A stretch of 64,000 nucleotides of DNA, from assembly GCA_948474755.1 (NCBI GenBank), contig CAOLHI010002126.1:1-64000 (forward strand), given 5' to 3'. A program made the translations under genes and the position numbers. Source of the stretch: Ctenosaura bakeri (Eukaryota; Chordata; Lepidosauria; Squamata; Iguanidae). The notes below the pieces were generated by a model. That model searched no databases. It was not told the DNA's origin and saw only the letters and a program-made list of their open reading frames with translations. Numbering within the stretch: position 1 is the first letter of the stretch; each line of letters starts with the position of its first letter. Positions 21,335-32,065 of the stretch are shown one piece after another.

Positions 21335-22410
21335 AACTGATGTCCCTGAGATGTCAGACTTGCCTTAGTTACATACCAATTTGATTACTGTAACATGCAC
21401 CACGTGGGGCTGCCTTTGAAAAGTTCTCAGAAACTTAAGCTAGTGCAAAGAACTGCAGCCAGATTGTTAATTGGGGCGGGTGACAGGAAGCACACAGCAA
21501 CTATGGCCATTTCCGCACGGGGCGAGGGAATCACCCTGTGACACTACTTACCGGACTTCTTGGCTCCCCGGTCCGGTCCATGCCGCTCTGGAGCAGTGCA
21601 TGCTTGTCAATACACACTGCTCTGCCATCCCAAATGGCGGCTTCTGGTTGGTTGAGGGTCTTAACAAACTGCTGATCTCGCCAGCCTAAAGCCCCCCCCG
21701 GCAGATCGCAGGCTTGCATTCGGGCAAGCCTGCGAATCTGCATAAGGGAGCAGGCTCGCACTGGTGCGCTCTGTGCTTTTGAAAGACCTGTTTTTAGTGG
21801 TCTTTCAAAAGCCCGACCCAGTCCACTCCCAGGTGCAGACGTCCTCTCTGGAGGACACTCTGCCCCATTTTAAAAACCCTGTGCGGGAATGGCCTTTGTT
21901 GCAACAGCTCCACTGGCTGCCTGTCTATTTCTGGGCATAATCCAAAGTTCTGGTGGTTACCTATAAAGCCCTATATGATTCAGGTTCAGGTTATTTGAAA
22001 GATTATATTCTCTCATGTGCACATGGCTATGGGTTTTGAGATCTTCTAGACAGGTCTTTCCTCTGTTCTACCACTTTCACAGGTATATTTGGTAGGAACA
22101 CAGGAGACGTCCTTCTCTGTGTCTACTCCCAAAGAAGTTAGATTGGCTTCTCCTTACCATCCTTCTGTGAGACAGTATAACCCTTCTTATTGCTGCAGGC
22201 CTTTGATTATTTTTAAGGAGAAGCAGCCCCTATATATAATGTTTTGGATTTTTATTTGTGTGATTTTTTAAAATGGTTCATGTTTTAACCTGGTTGTAAT
22301 TTTATGATAGTTTAATTCCTTTTCAATTTTTGTATTCTGTGAATTTTTTTAGCTATATTGCTTTTAACTGTTGGAAGCCATCTTGTGGTAAGATATTATT
22401 ATTATTATTA
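21335..22410 (+). mobile_element. L2-clade LINE 3' end, split by a nested MITE
   Basis: The flanks match the end of a squamate L2-type ORF2 and 3' UTR. GATTACTGTAACATGC, GTGGGGCTGCC, CTAGTGCAAAGAACTGCAGC and ACAGGAAGC lie before the insertion. CTCCACTGGCTGCCTGTC, TATAAAGCCCTATATGATTC and a long T-rich UTR ending GCCATCTTGTGG lie after it, and an ATT microsatellite tail follows. The nested element occupies 21505-21894. The coding part contains stops and is not functional. Confidence 0.82.
21505..21894. mobile_element. GC-rich 390-bp MITE nested in L2, with two perfect hairpins
   Basis: Termini GGCCATTTCCGCACGGGG and (reverse complement) GGCCATTCCCGCACAGGG are inverted repeats of 18 bp with two mismatches. 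Inside are two perfect stem-loops: 21706-21717 with 21724-21735 (12-bp stem) and 21775-21788 with 21799-21812 (14-bp stem). Flanks are TAT and TTT, so a target duplication is uncertain. The GC and CpG content far exceeds that of the host L2. No protein is encoded. Confidence 0.85.
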
Positions 22411-22415
22411 TTATT
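22393..22415. repeat. ATT microsatellite (L2 tail)
   Basis: About seven copies of ATT follow the L2 3' terminus, in the usual position of its simple-repeat tail. Confidence 0.9.
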
Positions 22416-22589
22416 TACTCAAAAATACTGAAAAAGAATTGCAAAACATTGTTTGTCCAGAAGAATGTGGGTTACTATTGGTGTCTCCAAGTCAAAGGTT
22501 GGTGATAACAAGTTTTGCAATTTTGATGGCATGCACTCATGTCATGTATGAACCAGTACAGTGAGAAACTATCCAATGTGTATAGAAAA

Positions 22590-22705
22590 ATATAAGTGAA
22601 TTCTGCAGCACCTTTGATAGAAACTTTTGAGAAAAAGAAATCTCTAGTATAAGCTTTTGTGGACTCCATTCCACTTCATCAAATGCATCAAAATTCCATC
22701 GTATC
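22590..22705 (+). repeat. Dispersed repeat, second copy of the family at 8045
   Basis: The copy reads CTGCAGCACCTTTGATAG, then CTAGTATAAGCTTTTGTGGA and CATTCCACTTCATCAAATGC. This covers the right-hand part of the family, whose left part is seen at 8045-8165. Confidence 0.6.
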
Positions 22706-23126
22706 TTTTTATGCAGAAACAAACGTGGCTTTGTCATTGTATACAATCCAATATGTAGTTCATGAAGAAAAGTTACATAGAATTGTAAACATATGTAAAC
22801 ACACACATGCAAAGACACACACTGCATGAGTGAAGAATGATATCAGCATTTTTAAAATGTTGTACTTTATGACCAAATTTAAATAAAAAGTGCAAGATGT
22901 TACTGACAAATGTATTTCTTGTATATGTTACTACTGTATATGTTACTATTGGTTCTTACCTTTGGAACAGTGTATTTTGTTCTAGGGCCAGGAGCTTTCC
23001 TGAATTTCCTTGCCAATCTCCTATAAGCTCACAACTCTTCTTTGAGAAAAGTTTCTCGGTAAAAAAGAAAAAGAAGCAATAACTTCTGACGTTCACAGAA
23101 GTATGCCTTTATCTACTAACTGTCTT

Positions 23127-23230
23127 CAACCTGCTGCCTTCCAGTGGTTTTGGACTACAAGTCTTAGCACTCCTGAGCTTTGATAACACTGGTTGACGCT
23201 TCTGGGAATTAAGGTTTAAAGTCTGGTGGT
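23127..23230. repeat. Palindromic repeat with GGACTACAAGTC core
   Basis: CCAGTGGTTTTGGACTACAA and the later GGGAATTAAGGTTTAAAGTC are imperfect inverted arms. The same arm type (TTTTGGACTACAACTCCCAG and its complement) recurs at 33.65, 44.5, 50.8, 56.8 and 59.4 kb. Confidence 0.5.
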
Positions 23231-24155
23231 CATTGCAATGGTGAAAAGCTGCACTGAAATACTGATACATAAATTTAAGTGGCAGTGTTGGACATTTACA
23301 AATATATTTAGCTGGACAATGAAAGCAGTAAAAGATTACCAAAACCAGTTTTCTAATGTTTGTAGATGTGGGAAGCTATAAAGAAGGGACAGAACTGCTC
23401 CCGTCTTGGTTCCACTGACAGAAACTTGTCCTGGATTTCACTTTTTATGAGACAAGTTGTTAACACTTGATTATGCAGTCACTAGAATAACTGTTTGTTT
23501 CACTGGGGCTCATAGGCTTAAGATATTAATTGGACTAAAGTACCATGAACTGTTAGGAACTTCTATATGTGCAGTCGTGTTGAGGTAGTTTCAGCCAGCG
23601 GCATCACCTTTTATATTATGAGTTGGACTCTGATCAGCATACTGCTGCTTTCTGAAGTGAGGGCATCTAGAGGAGAACTTTTATACTGCTGGTAGCATCA
23701 TTCGTATCAAAGACCTTTGGCTGGAAAAGGAAATTCAGAGGACTTTCACAGAAGCATCAAGGTGCTTACCTATAAATGGTTTTTGGTTTGGTTTGGTTTG
23801 GTTTCTTGTATCTTGTATACAGGCCATTGGCTAGGTTCCATGTTGTATGAATGAGACATGTATGAAAACCCTTTTAATCTCTGACTTGATTACATGGAGA
23901 AACAGAAAATAAGAACTTATCTAAGAACTTTTTATAGCCTTAATATATAGGCTATCATTCAAAAGAAAAAAACCCCCAGAGATGGTGACAATGATAACTA
24001 TCATGATGATGATGATCATCATCTCCATCATCATCTCCATTTATACCCCACGTTTCCCTTCAAACTCTAGTTTATAAATTAATATACAGTAAAAAAAATA
24101 CATAAACCAAGATGTCTAAAACTAAGAAAAATGATGAATCTACAAACATGCAGAG
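23231..24155. other. Unassigned sequence with simple repeats
   Basis: A TTTGG pentamer run lies at 23780-23804 and an ATG/ATC palindromic tract at 24004-24045. No gene was recognised. Confidence 0.5.
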
Positions 24156-24253
24156 TTTGGAAAGTAAACCTTTAGACTATAAATCTCAGAGTCTGCTATG
24201 ATGGCTGGGAGATTCTGGAAGCTGTAGTCTAAACATACATTTTCCAAGCTCTG
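24156..24253. mobile_element. Small foldback element
   Basis: GTTTGGAAAGTAAACCTTTA, GACTATAAATCTCAGAGTCT on the left pairs with GATTCTGGAAGCTGTAGTCT, AAACATACATTTTCCAAGC on the right, forming imperfect arms of about 40 bp around TATGATGGCTGG. Confidence 0.55.
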
Positions 24254-25074
24254 CAAATACTATAGAAGATAAACCACAGAACTGGCCATGCTTGATCTGT
24301 GCCTGATTCCATATCAGGGTCCAGAAAGAGCATCTGTTAGTTTGATTTGTCCATTTCTACTTTACCAACAACTTGCATGCAATAATATTTCAACAGTGTC
24401 AGCTGTGTCAGATAGCAAACAGTTAGAGCTTTACATACCAGTGCAACTGTTTGACAATGAGCAAAATTCTGAGCCAACAAGTTTAATCTAAACAAACAAA
24501 CAAACAAAACAAAACAAAACAAATTACAGAATATCTAAAATGCTAGAAAATACACAAGGGAAAAAATCAGTATTTAACTTCACAGGATAGATCTTGAGAT
24601 AAATCTCTAATGAACCTCTCATTGAGAGCATATTTTTATTTCACAGCTGGTTCAGTCTTTTTATAATCAGGTTGGCCAATTCACACATGTATTTACATCA
24701 TTTGACTTCCCATTGCTTGATTGTTCAGCACTTGGTGAATTGTAGCTGAGGGTATGAATTGACTCCATTGGAAAGCATTTATTTCTGGGATGACAGAAAT
24801 GCACACTGCCTGGGATATTGAACTGATGAAAGCTCATTCCAACATCTGAGGCTACATGGGCTGTGCATCTTCACTAACTACATGAATAGGGAGTGAGCTT
24901 GTGCAAATCTGTGGCTTACTTATTCTCAGCCCATACTCAGAATCAGTATGAAGGGCACTCTGTATATACAGAGGCGTTGATTTAGGTGCTCCTCCACATG
25001 AATGGAAACCAGGGATTCAGCTATAAGAGGGGATAAAGCTCACATTTTGCTTTTCCTCCCGTAACTGTCTTAAA
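24254..25074. other. Unassigned sequence with AAAC repeat
   Basis: An (AAAC/AAAAC)n tract occupies 24490-24523. The rest shows no gene or recognised repeat. Confidence 0.5.
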
Positions 25075-25242
25075 AGTCAATTAAGCATGTTTTAATACTT
25101 GGAATGTTCAATCTCTTAGTTACTTTTGTAAATTGAACATTTCTGTAAATTGAAAGTTTCACTTGTGTCTTTTTAGATTATTCCAAGCCTCTTTGGATCC
25201 CCATTTTGGGGAAAGGCAGGATATAAATGCAATAGAAAAAAA
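25075..25242 (+). mobile_element. L2/CR1-type LINE 3' terminus
   Basis: The end CCTCTTTGGATCCCCATTTT, GGGGAAAGGCAGGATATAAA, TGCAATAGAAAA is the characteristic terminus of reptile L2/CR1-group elements (GGGGAAAGGCGGGATATAAA in family terms) with an A-rich tail. Only about 150 bp remains. Confidence 0.65.
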
Positions 25243-27369
25243 AAGAATTCTGACCCCATTTAAATTTTTCTTCAGTACCCAAATTCCTAGCATTGCATAA
25301 AGTGAGAATTTAAAAACCAATAAGGTCTAGAACTCTTGATATTTTCTGTGTTTGTATTTCCTTGGTAACTTTTGTCTGCCCCTTTTCTTTGGATGCATAA
25401 ACTGTATTTCTTAATGCTCAACTGGAGTTTTAAATTATTGCAATGCTAGAAATTTGAGGAGTAAAGGAAAACTTGGGGGAGGGCAGAGTTTGTATTGAGA
25501 TTATGTCCTCATTTTGCTTCCCTCGAAGCCTGGTAGGAAATCTCACTAATCAGGGTTCAAGCTTGTTAAGAGGAGTCTCTACACATATAATAGCCATAGT
25601 CAAAATCAGTTTATTCATATACCACATTTGATGGAATATGCTCTGCTTGAAGTGCTTTATGTAAATAAATATGTTATCTTTAATTACAATTCTTTACCAG
25701 GTTAGGAGGTGTAGAAGATCAGAGGATAGAGAAGGAATGAAAAGAGTCCAAGAATGAGGCCGATTCTTTTTGCACTGAAATCTGCAGTTAAACTTAGTCC
25801 AAGATCATGATAGCAGACTAAATCAGTCTTTGGTGAGTATAGGTGATGTGCACCCTTGTATGCTAGGATGAAGAAAAATGGCCGTTTTCCATTTATTAAG
25901 ACAAACAAGGGTTGCTTTAAATAAGAAAAAACATATCAGGGTCTCTTTAAATTGACAATGACTGCAGAACCACCATCTCTGCTCCAGTAATAACCATTGA
26001 GGGATATCACTGAACCCTTTAATAGCAATCACACACAATGTGTATGTATGTTGTGCTGTGTAGTTTCACAGATCACTCAACAATTTCATATCTCTTAAGC
26101 CCCCCTAAATAGCTGTAATTGGCTAAACTCATTGGCCAAATACACTGAAAGGCAGTTGAAAGTTCATTTCTTGTAAAACAATTGAGTAGAACAGTGACTG
26201 TATGTTTTGCCTCATCTCTTCACTTCCAAGAGCTGGACATTTATTTTTTTAAAACAAATAAAGTAGAATTCAGCTAATGTATAAATAAGTGGCAGGTGAC
26301 ATGGCTAATACTGAGTTTCTGGGTAACGTGCTCTTGCTTACTAGCTAGCAACTTTTACCTTTGGTGATCAGGAGTAGGACCTAAAAGCAGAAAAGTGAGT
26401 CAAGAATGTATTTTGTCAAGAGTACTGTGATATGACAGTCTAAACATGATGTGTGTGCACTCTCCTAAAATAGATACAGAAAACAAGTATTTTAAGAACT
26501 GCTTAACAAAGACTTGTCTTGGATGCATTTCAACAAATGTTTTATGGATCAATGTTAGGATTAAAACGTGAAGATCAAAGATAGCTTATCAAATTCACGT
26601 ATGTTTTTATATACAATCCATGAGAGGAAGTAGTACTGATTGATACAGATATCCTGAAGATAGATGTCCTGAAAACTGCTATATACACTACTGTACTTAT
26701 TCAAATGTTTATCTGTAGCTATCACAATTATAGCTCTTGGTTAAAGAAAGTGCAGGAGGGAAGAGAAATACCTTTTGCCACCAACATAATGGTGGGATCT
26801 TTAAGGCCTTGCTTTCCTTTCCCCAGAGTTTTTCTTTCCTTAACGAGTCAGATGTTTTCATTAACTGCTAATTACTTTTCACAAGCATGAGGTCTGTGTG
26901 ACACAGATGCTCACATTATGTGGGTAAAATGTCTTGCAAATAATACAGAAATAGAGAGTATGTAAAAATCAAATAGGACAACATCTAATCTTTTCAGAGT
27001 TAAGTAACAAACTGAAATTTCAGAGGTCAAGTTTTGGAGAACAGTCAAAAAATAGTTTACTAGTAACATCAGAAAGAAGATTTTTTAAAAAATAATTTTG
27101 GGTAATTTTAAAGCTATTTGTAACAAATGATTAAGTAAGTAAAGGTGGCATGGGATGAAACAAATTGATTACAAAAAGAATAAAACCTTAGGAAAAGAGC
27201 TTATGTATTCTAAGAAACTGAACTGATGTTGATTTCTGAAACTCTCTACCTGATTTTTTTTCTCCCCGAGTCATAAGAGTCATACACTTTCTGAGACAAA
27301 TTGACATCACTGCTCAGTTCCAGAACTAGATTATATCTAAAAAAAATATTGTTGTTTAATGCATTTTTA
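25243..27369. other. Unassigned sequence
   Basis: No gene, RNA or clear repeat was seen in this 2.1-kb stretch. Open frames of about 60-70 codons on the minus strand (25702-26038) show no domain. Confidence 0.45.
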
Positions 27370-27510
27370 GGTACCTATCTCAGAATCTCTACAATACCCT
27401 TGCAGGATAGGCTGCTGTTATTCCCTATACTGGAGTACTGAGAGTGGGGACTGAGACTGAAATTATATAGTGGCTTGCTTTACAGTAAGTCCATGGCAGA
27501 TCGAAAGCAT
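27370..27510 (-). mobile_element. Possible MIR-like SINE fragment
   Basis: ACAATACCCTTGCAGGATAG, CTGTTATTCCCTATACTGGA and GTGGCTTGCTTTACAGTA follow the order of the reverse complement of MIR-type SINEs. Divergence is high, so the call is weak. Confidence 0.35.
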
Positions 27511-27973
27511 TTAAAAAAAAACAACCCCTTATTAGATACAGATGAACCAGTCTGTTTCCAGTTAATGCCACTTCTGCATGTCTTAATTCTTAACTCCATT
27601 TCAGTCTTTCACATTTTAAAAAAAATTGATGCAAACATTTGCATCTTTTTGCAAAGATGGGGAGCATTCTAGTCAAGACATGTATTTTAGGAAATAGAGA
27701 CCTAAATTAAATTGCTAATTCAACATCAAATCAGCTGAATTGCTGAAATGTAAGCAACATTTATTTAACACCAGTTGCTTTCATTGGTCTATACTATCTG
27801 AGACTGGAAATAGATTTAGATCTCCACTTTAAGTGGTTTTGCATGCTTAGTAAATTAATGATTTTACCATTTTCTTCTTAGTTATATGTGCTACCCCAGA
27901 ATAAACGGCATAATTCTCAGATGCTCCATGTAACCATTCCATATTCCAGTCTGCTAGATTTGAGCAGTATATG

Positions 27974-27974
<1 letters not shown>

Positions 27975-28006
<32 letters not shown>
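27975..28006. repeat. TA dinucleotide microsatellite
   Basis: About 16 uninterrupted TA units are followed by a 16-bp unit (GTGCAAATTTGTATA) present twice. Confidence 0.95.
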
Positions 28007-28007
<1 letters not shown>

Positions 28008-28439
28008 GTGCAAATTTGTATATGTGCAAATTTGTATAATATGTAAATAAAATATGCATTTTTAATACTATACAAAAGAAGCAGGGATGGGCCAACCAAA
28101 TTCTTGAATCCTTGGCAAGAATTCGAGATTTGCGAGTCCAAATCCCTGTGCTAAAATAAGCAAACCAAATCTTTTGAATCTGCCACCGAAATAGTTTATC
28201 GGAGACCAGGATGGCTGAAAACCTGGGAGACCGGGACACCTAAAAACTTGGGAGAGTAGATACACCAGGGGAGATGGCTAGTAGGTGAATTTTGACCTTG
28301 GAGTAATAATGGCCTTTGCTAACAATTTCAGAAAATATTTCTAAGATATTTAAATTCAACATTTAATATTGAAGTTCAGCACTTGAGTGGAAGGTACAGT
28401 CTTCTTGAGATTTCAAGAACAGCTGAAAGACTCCTTTGC

Positions 28440-28560
28440 ATAGCTCCTTTGCAAAGCTCTGGGCTTTGTAGTTTTACAAGGTGACACAGTCTTCTCTGAC
28501 AAAGTGTGCTGGTGCATCATCAAACTACAAACCCCACAATGCCATAAGGACCTATGCAAA
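28440..28560. mobile_element. Nested palindromic element
   Basis: GCAAAGCTCTGGGCTTTGTA, GTTTTACAAGG on the left is matched by an inverted CATCAAACTACAAACCCCAC on the right. It lies within the larger element at 28082-28945. Confidence 0.45.
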
Positions 28561-28596
28561 GAAAATACAGTTTTGACCTGGATTGTTTCTCTATGT

Positions 28597-28664
28597 GGCC
28601 TTGTTTACACAGGCAGGAAAATGCAGCATTAAATTCAAATTTTCCTGCCTATGCAGAAAGGGCC
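28597..28664. mobile_element. 68-bp foldback micro-element
   Basis: Two 26-bp arms starting GGCC and ending AGGCAGGAAAAT in inverted orientation match at 21 of 26 positions around a 16-bp centre. The GGCC terminus recalls the MITEs at 16.6, 21.5 and 53.4 kb. Confidence 0.75.
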
Positions 28665-29019
28665 TTCATGTCATTTTTCAATCTGGGGAGATCCTGAGGC
28701 AAAACTATGACTATTGTCCTGGCCAGATTTCTTCAGATGGAGGTTTGCTTTTGCCTAGGCTTTTGCTAAGGCTGAGAGAGGGTGTCTTTCCCAAGGTTAT
28801 CCTTCTTTCCCTTTCTTTTTAAACTCTTTTTAAAGAAAAAGGATTCAAAAGATTCAAGATTTGTGAGATTCGTGGATTCCCAGAACCTTCCAGGGATCCA
28901 GATCCGGATTCAGATTCGGAAAATTCTGGATTTGTCCAATCCCTACATATTAATTATGGTATGGTGTACATATATATATCACTACATCTCATGAGCAGCC
29001 CCATTTATAGTGGGAGTAC

Positions 29020-29410
29020 TGAGAAATTCAATTTAGTGTAATACGGTGCAGGACTTCAAAGAGGTATACCCAGATTCCCATCCCTGCTTGGTTACAAAGC
29101 TTACAGCAGGGGTTGCATTTACCCAGGATCTGAAGGCTAGACATGACCCTCAGTGTACCACATGTAACTGCACTTTCCAATATAGTTCCTACAGTGCATA
29201 TTTAAAAAAAAATTGTCAGGAGATGGACTCTTTGGAAACTCAGAAATGTCCTTTCAGGCCCACATATGGATAATACACTGCATGACCCACAATTTAGAGG
29301 GTATGCTTGAGCTAGTTACTACCTCTCAACTAAACCTATGGGGCATTGTGAGGATAGGTGGGGAGAGGGAACCATGTAAAGCAGTTGAGTACATTGATGT
29401 TGATTAGTGA
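29020..29410 (+). mobile_element. tRNA-type SINE, diverged and interrupted
   Basis: The head TACCCAGATTCCCATCCCTG, CTTGGTTACAAAGCTTAC resembles the B-box region of a tRNA-derived SINE. The distal part GCTAGTTACTACCTCTCAAC, TGTGAGGATAGGTGGGGAGA, GAACCATGTAAAGC is the usual 3' body of reptile tRNA SINEs. About 160 bp of unmatched sequence separates them. A related element lies in reverse at 54.65-54.84 kb. Confidence 0.5.
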
Positions 29411-30062
29411 TGGATTACATTTTTTTTAATCACACAGGAGTTTCTCCTAAGGTCTTACCCCACTGGGTATAATCTGTCAATTGCATCAGATGGTGGTTTG
29501 CAGGTCATGAACAGGGCTGCTGCTGTCATCAGTGATGGTGATACAACTGCCTCAGGAAGAAAGGCTCCAGGCCTGGTAAACTGCACTGCTATCATTGCTA
29601 CCCCAACTCCTTTTCATTCTGCTTTGTCCATCACTCCCTCATCTCCTAGCCTTCCATTAGGGATGGAAAGACTATATTCTGAAAATGGTCAAGAACATGT
29701 TTTCTGAGTGTGAAAAGCTCTGACAAGGAGAATCCAGGACTGACAAGAATCTTTGCAGTTCAGGACTTATTCTGCACAATTTGCACATGGTTTTGTGTGC
29801 AAAAAAATAGCATGTTTTACACAGGAAAAATAATTTTTTGCCAAAATATGTTCAGAAATAATTCCCCCCTGTGGACAGTATTATTTTCTGCACAAAAATG
29901 CCATGTACAAATTTTGTATAGTATAAATCCGAAACTGCAAATACAATAGATTCCCCCCTGCTGGACCAGTATTCACAGTTTCACTTACCTGTGATCCAGC
30001 AGATGAAGACAAAGAGAGAACTAGACTGCCTGCACTGATGTTACCCTATTTACTGGGGGTCC
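29411..30062. other. Unassigned sequence
   Basis: The part 29765-29950 (CTGCACAATTTGCACATGG ... TTCTGCACAAAAATGCCATG) contains loosely repeated TGCACA/AAATG motifs and may be an old dispersed repeat. No gene. Confidence 0.4.
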
Positions 30063-30853
30063 TGTGAGGGACACCAAAGTGCGCTCTCAAAATATCAAAA
30101 GGTGGGGAAATTAGCAAGAGCACAAGTTAGCACTGTGAGAGGCAGGGCAACGGAGCAGAATCTTTTATCCAATGTCTGCGGGGTCAGGCCAAGCCAAGGA
30201 GCACACTAAGTTATACGAATAATTGAGATCTTTAGTAAATACAGACAAAGAGTATATGCAACACATGTACTCAGATAACTATACAAAATAAAGGTTGAAG
30301 TGGGACAGAGGGATTTTTCAGAGGGATTGTTGAATTGGGTGATACGACACCTGTCCTGAAGCCCGGATGGATCACTGAGAAGGTCCGAAGTTGCAAAGTC
30401 TCAGCCAATACGACTGAGGGGAAGGCTCGCCAAGCAGAGTGGCGGCAAGACGGATGGAACTTGGGAGCGATCCGAGGATGGTCCAGGAATCGGGGGGGTT
30501 TATAGGGAGAAATGTAACCGCAGGCTATTCTGTACTTGGGGAAAACAATGAGTTTTAGGCGCGAGACAAAGCTTTGGAAAGGTCAAAATTTAACATGATT
30601 GAGTTAGGTCCGAATTGACAATGGAGTAGCCAGTATGCAGATGCACAGTGCTTGACATTTGAGTATCCAGCTTGCCAAGTTGCCTGCTCGAGGCAGGAAG
30701 TTCTTTGTAAGCAACGTGTATACATAATGAGGGTGTTTGCATAGAGGTCTCCTAAAGTGGAGATCTGGCTATTTCTGGCATGCCTGTATTGTGTTAGAAT
30801 ATTGCAGCAATTAGTGGCCGAGCCTAGTTCTGTGCTTGTCCAGGGGCCTCACA
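30063..30853 (-). mobile_element. LTR of an LTR retrotransposon or ERV, copy 2
   Basis: The block starts TGTGAGG and ends CCTCACA, a 7-bp inverted terminal repeat as in LTRs. It is homologous to the block at 20453-21260. On the minus strand, CCCTATAAACC near 30500 is a plausible TATA box and lies upstream of the degenerate poly(A) region near 30230, agreeing with reverse orientation. Flanking 5-mers (GGTCC, AACAC) do not match, so a clean solo-LTR duplication is not seen. The other possible left limit is 30080, after a GACACCAAAG motif that could be a reversed primer site. Confidence 0.6.
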
Positions 30854-30954
30854 AACACATGGAGAGGGATGGTGGAAGAGAGCCAAATTAGTGATATCAA
30901 AATGATATCTATGTCACCTGAAGTGCGGTCTAGGAACTGCAGTAACACTGAGGT

Positions 30955-31438
30955 CCAAAAAGCACTCCCTTCCTGCCAAATGCAGCAGGAGGCCTGGCTG
31001 TGCAGAATTGTGCATCTTTCAGCCAGGGAGAGAGGAAGACTTTTTCCTCTGCCAAGAGGGAAGGCTGGCTGCATGGAGCTGTGCACTTCTCTTGGCCAGG
31101 GAGGGAGATACCTTCCATGGCTAAGAGAGATGTGTGGCTCCACACAGCTGGGCTTCCCTCACCCCTCTCAACCAAAGGAGGATACTCCTTGCTTGGCTGA
31201 GAGAAGCTTGGGAAACCTGGCTGTACAGAGCCGTGTGCCTCTCTTGGCTGAGTAAGGAGATGAAGACTCCTTCCTTGACTAAGAAAAATACATACAGCTC
31301 CATTCTTATGGGCTTACCACTGGATTTGACACCCAAGGAAGGGGCTGCTTGCCAAGCCCTTCCAGGAAGGAAGGCATCAGAAAGGAAAGAAGGAGAAACT
31401 GAGCAGTGGAGCTCCCTTTCACTCTTGCCAGCTCCCCT
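30955..31438. repeat. Decayed minisatellite, about 72-76-bp unit
   Basis: Related units carry CTGTGCAGAATTGTGCATCT (about 30999), CATGGAGCTGTGCACTTCTC (about 31073) and TACAGAGCCGTGTGCCTCTC (about 31224), each followed by a TTGGCCAGGGAGG- or CCAAGAGGGAAG-like segment. The spacings are near 74 and twice 76 bp. The region is open in several frames on both strands (up to 139 codons at 30836-31255), which follows from its repeated, stop-poor composition rather than from a gene. The period is not a multiple of three. Confidence 0.65.
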
Positions 31439-31530
31439 GGCTTGGGAGCCAAAATATAGCATTTGGCATTATCCACATCATTTTGCTTGGGAAAGTATTC
31501 CTCGTAAATATTGAGGACCTATTGTAGTCT
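31439..31530 (+). repeat. Dispersed-repeat terminus next to the minisatellite
   Basis: GGCATTATCCACATCATTTT, TATTCCTCGTAAATATTGAG and GACCTATTGTA resemble the frequent vertebrate repeat end in which a CGAATA...GAGG...CTGTA motif closes the element. It may be the right end of an element that contains the minisatellite; the left end was not found. Confidence 0.35.
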
Positions 31531-32009
31531 TCAAAAACTGCACAGTTTTTGGAGACTTTCTTGCAGTAGTAGGAAGATTGTTAAATTACTTATTGCTTCC
31601 TCCAAGAACAAAAATAGTAAAGAACTACATCTCTTCCCTTAATGTTTTGCTCAGTCATGTGATGCATCTTGGCAATCCATCTCCTGCCCTTTCTATTCTT
31701 TGGCCCCTCACTTATTCACAATGGTTGCTGTTCCTGCTCCTTTCCTGCATCCTGCACCTTCATTTGCACAGCAGTGGCTTTGGCTGCCCTTCCTCTGCTC
31801 TGCTCTCTTTCCCACCTGTTCACTTGTATAGCACTTGCTCCTTGGCACTGCTGTCTTCACAGAAATGTCAGGAGCAGGCCAGGAAGTAGTTGGAAGCAGC
31901 AGCACTTTTACTCTCACCTCAGGTAGTGGAAGAGCCAGTCACTACTATCCACAAATAAGATTGGTTAGGTCAGTTGGTTAGTCTACCCAATAAAACTGAT
32001 TAGTCTTTA
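31531..32009. other. Unassigned sequence
   Basis: Overlapping frames of 69-103 codons on both strands at 31578-31926 lie in a CT-rich region and show no domain. No gene is called. Confidence 0.4.
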
Positions 32010-32065
32010 ATGTACTGTAAGACTTTTTGTTTTTCTTGTAAAAGACTGACATGGCTACTGCCTTG
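32010..32065 (-). repeat. Fragment of the GTTAGTCT repeat family, reversed
   Basis: CTTGTAAAAGACTGACATGG is the reverse complement of the family's left end (as at 8045). Only about 55 bp is recognisable. Confidence 0.5.

Larger units (their letters stand above)
28082..28945. mobile_element. Composite hAT-like element with nested palindromes (864 bp)
   Basis: The left end CAGGGATGGGCCAACCAAAT and the reverse complement of the right end, TAGGGATTGGACAAATCC, are imperfect inverted termini of the hAT type (YAGGGATKGG). Subterminal GAATC/GATTC-rich blocks mirror one another (28100-28190 and 28845-28925). Inside lie two smaller foldbacks, one at about 28440-28560 (CTTTGTAGTTTT paired with AAACTACAAA) and one at 28597-28664. 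No transposase frame is seen; the 8-bp flanks do not match, so the class rests on terminus form only. Confidence 0.5.

Noticed and set aside
24004..24045. CRISPR-like or regulatory direct repeats
   Set aside because: It is an ATG/ATC trinucleotide tract with local palindromes; there are no spacers and the genome is vertebrate.
27847..28239. 130-codon minus-strand frame
   Set aside because: It runs through the TA microsatellite (giving alternating Tyr-Ile) and into a transposon end, so it is a composition artefact.
30836..31255. 139-codon open frame, the longest in the window
   Set aside because: It lies mostly in a decayed minisatellite, overlaps open frames on the opposite strand, and its repeat period is not a multiple of three. 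No domain is recognisable.
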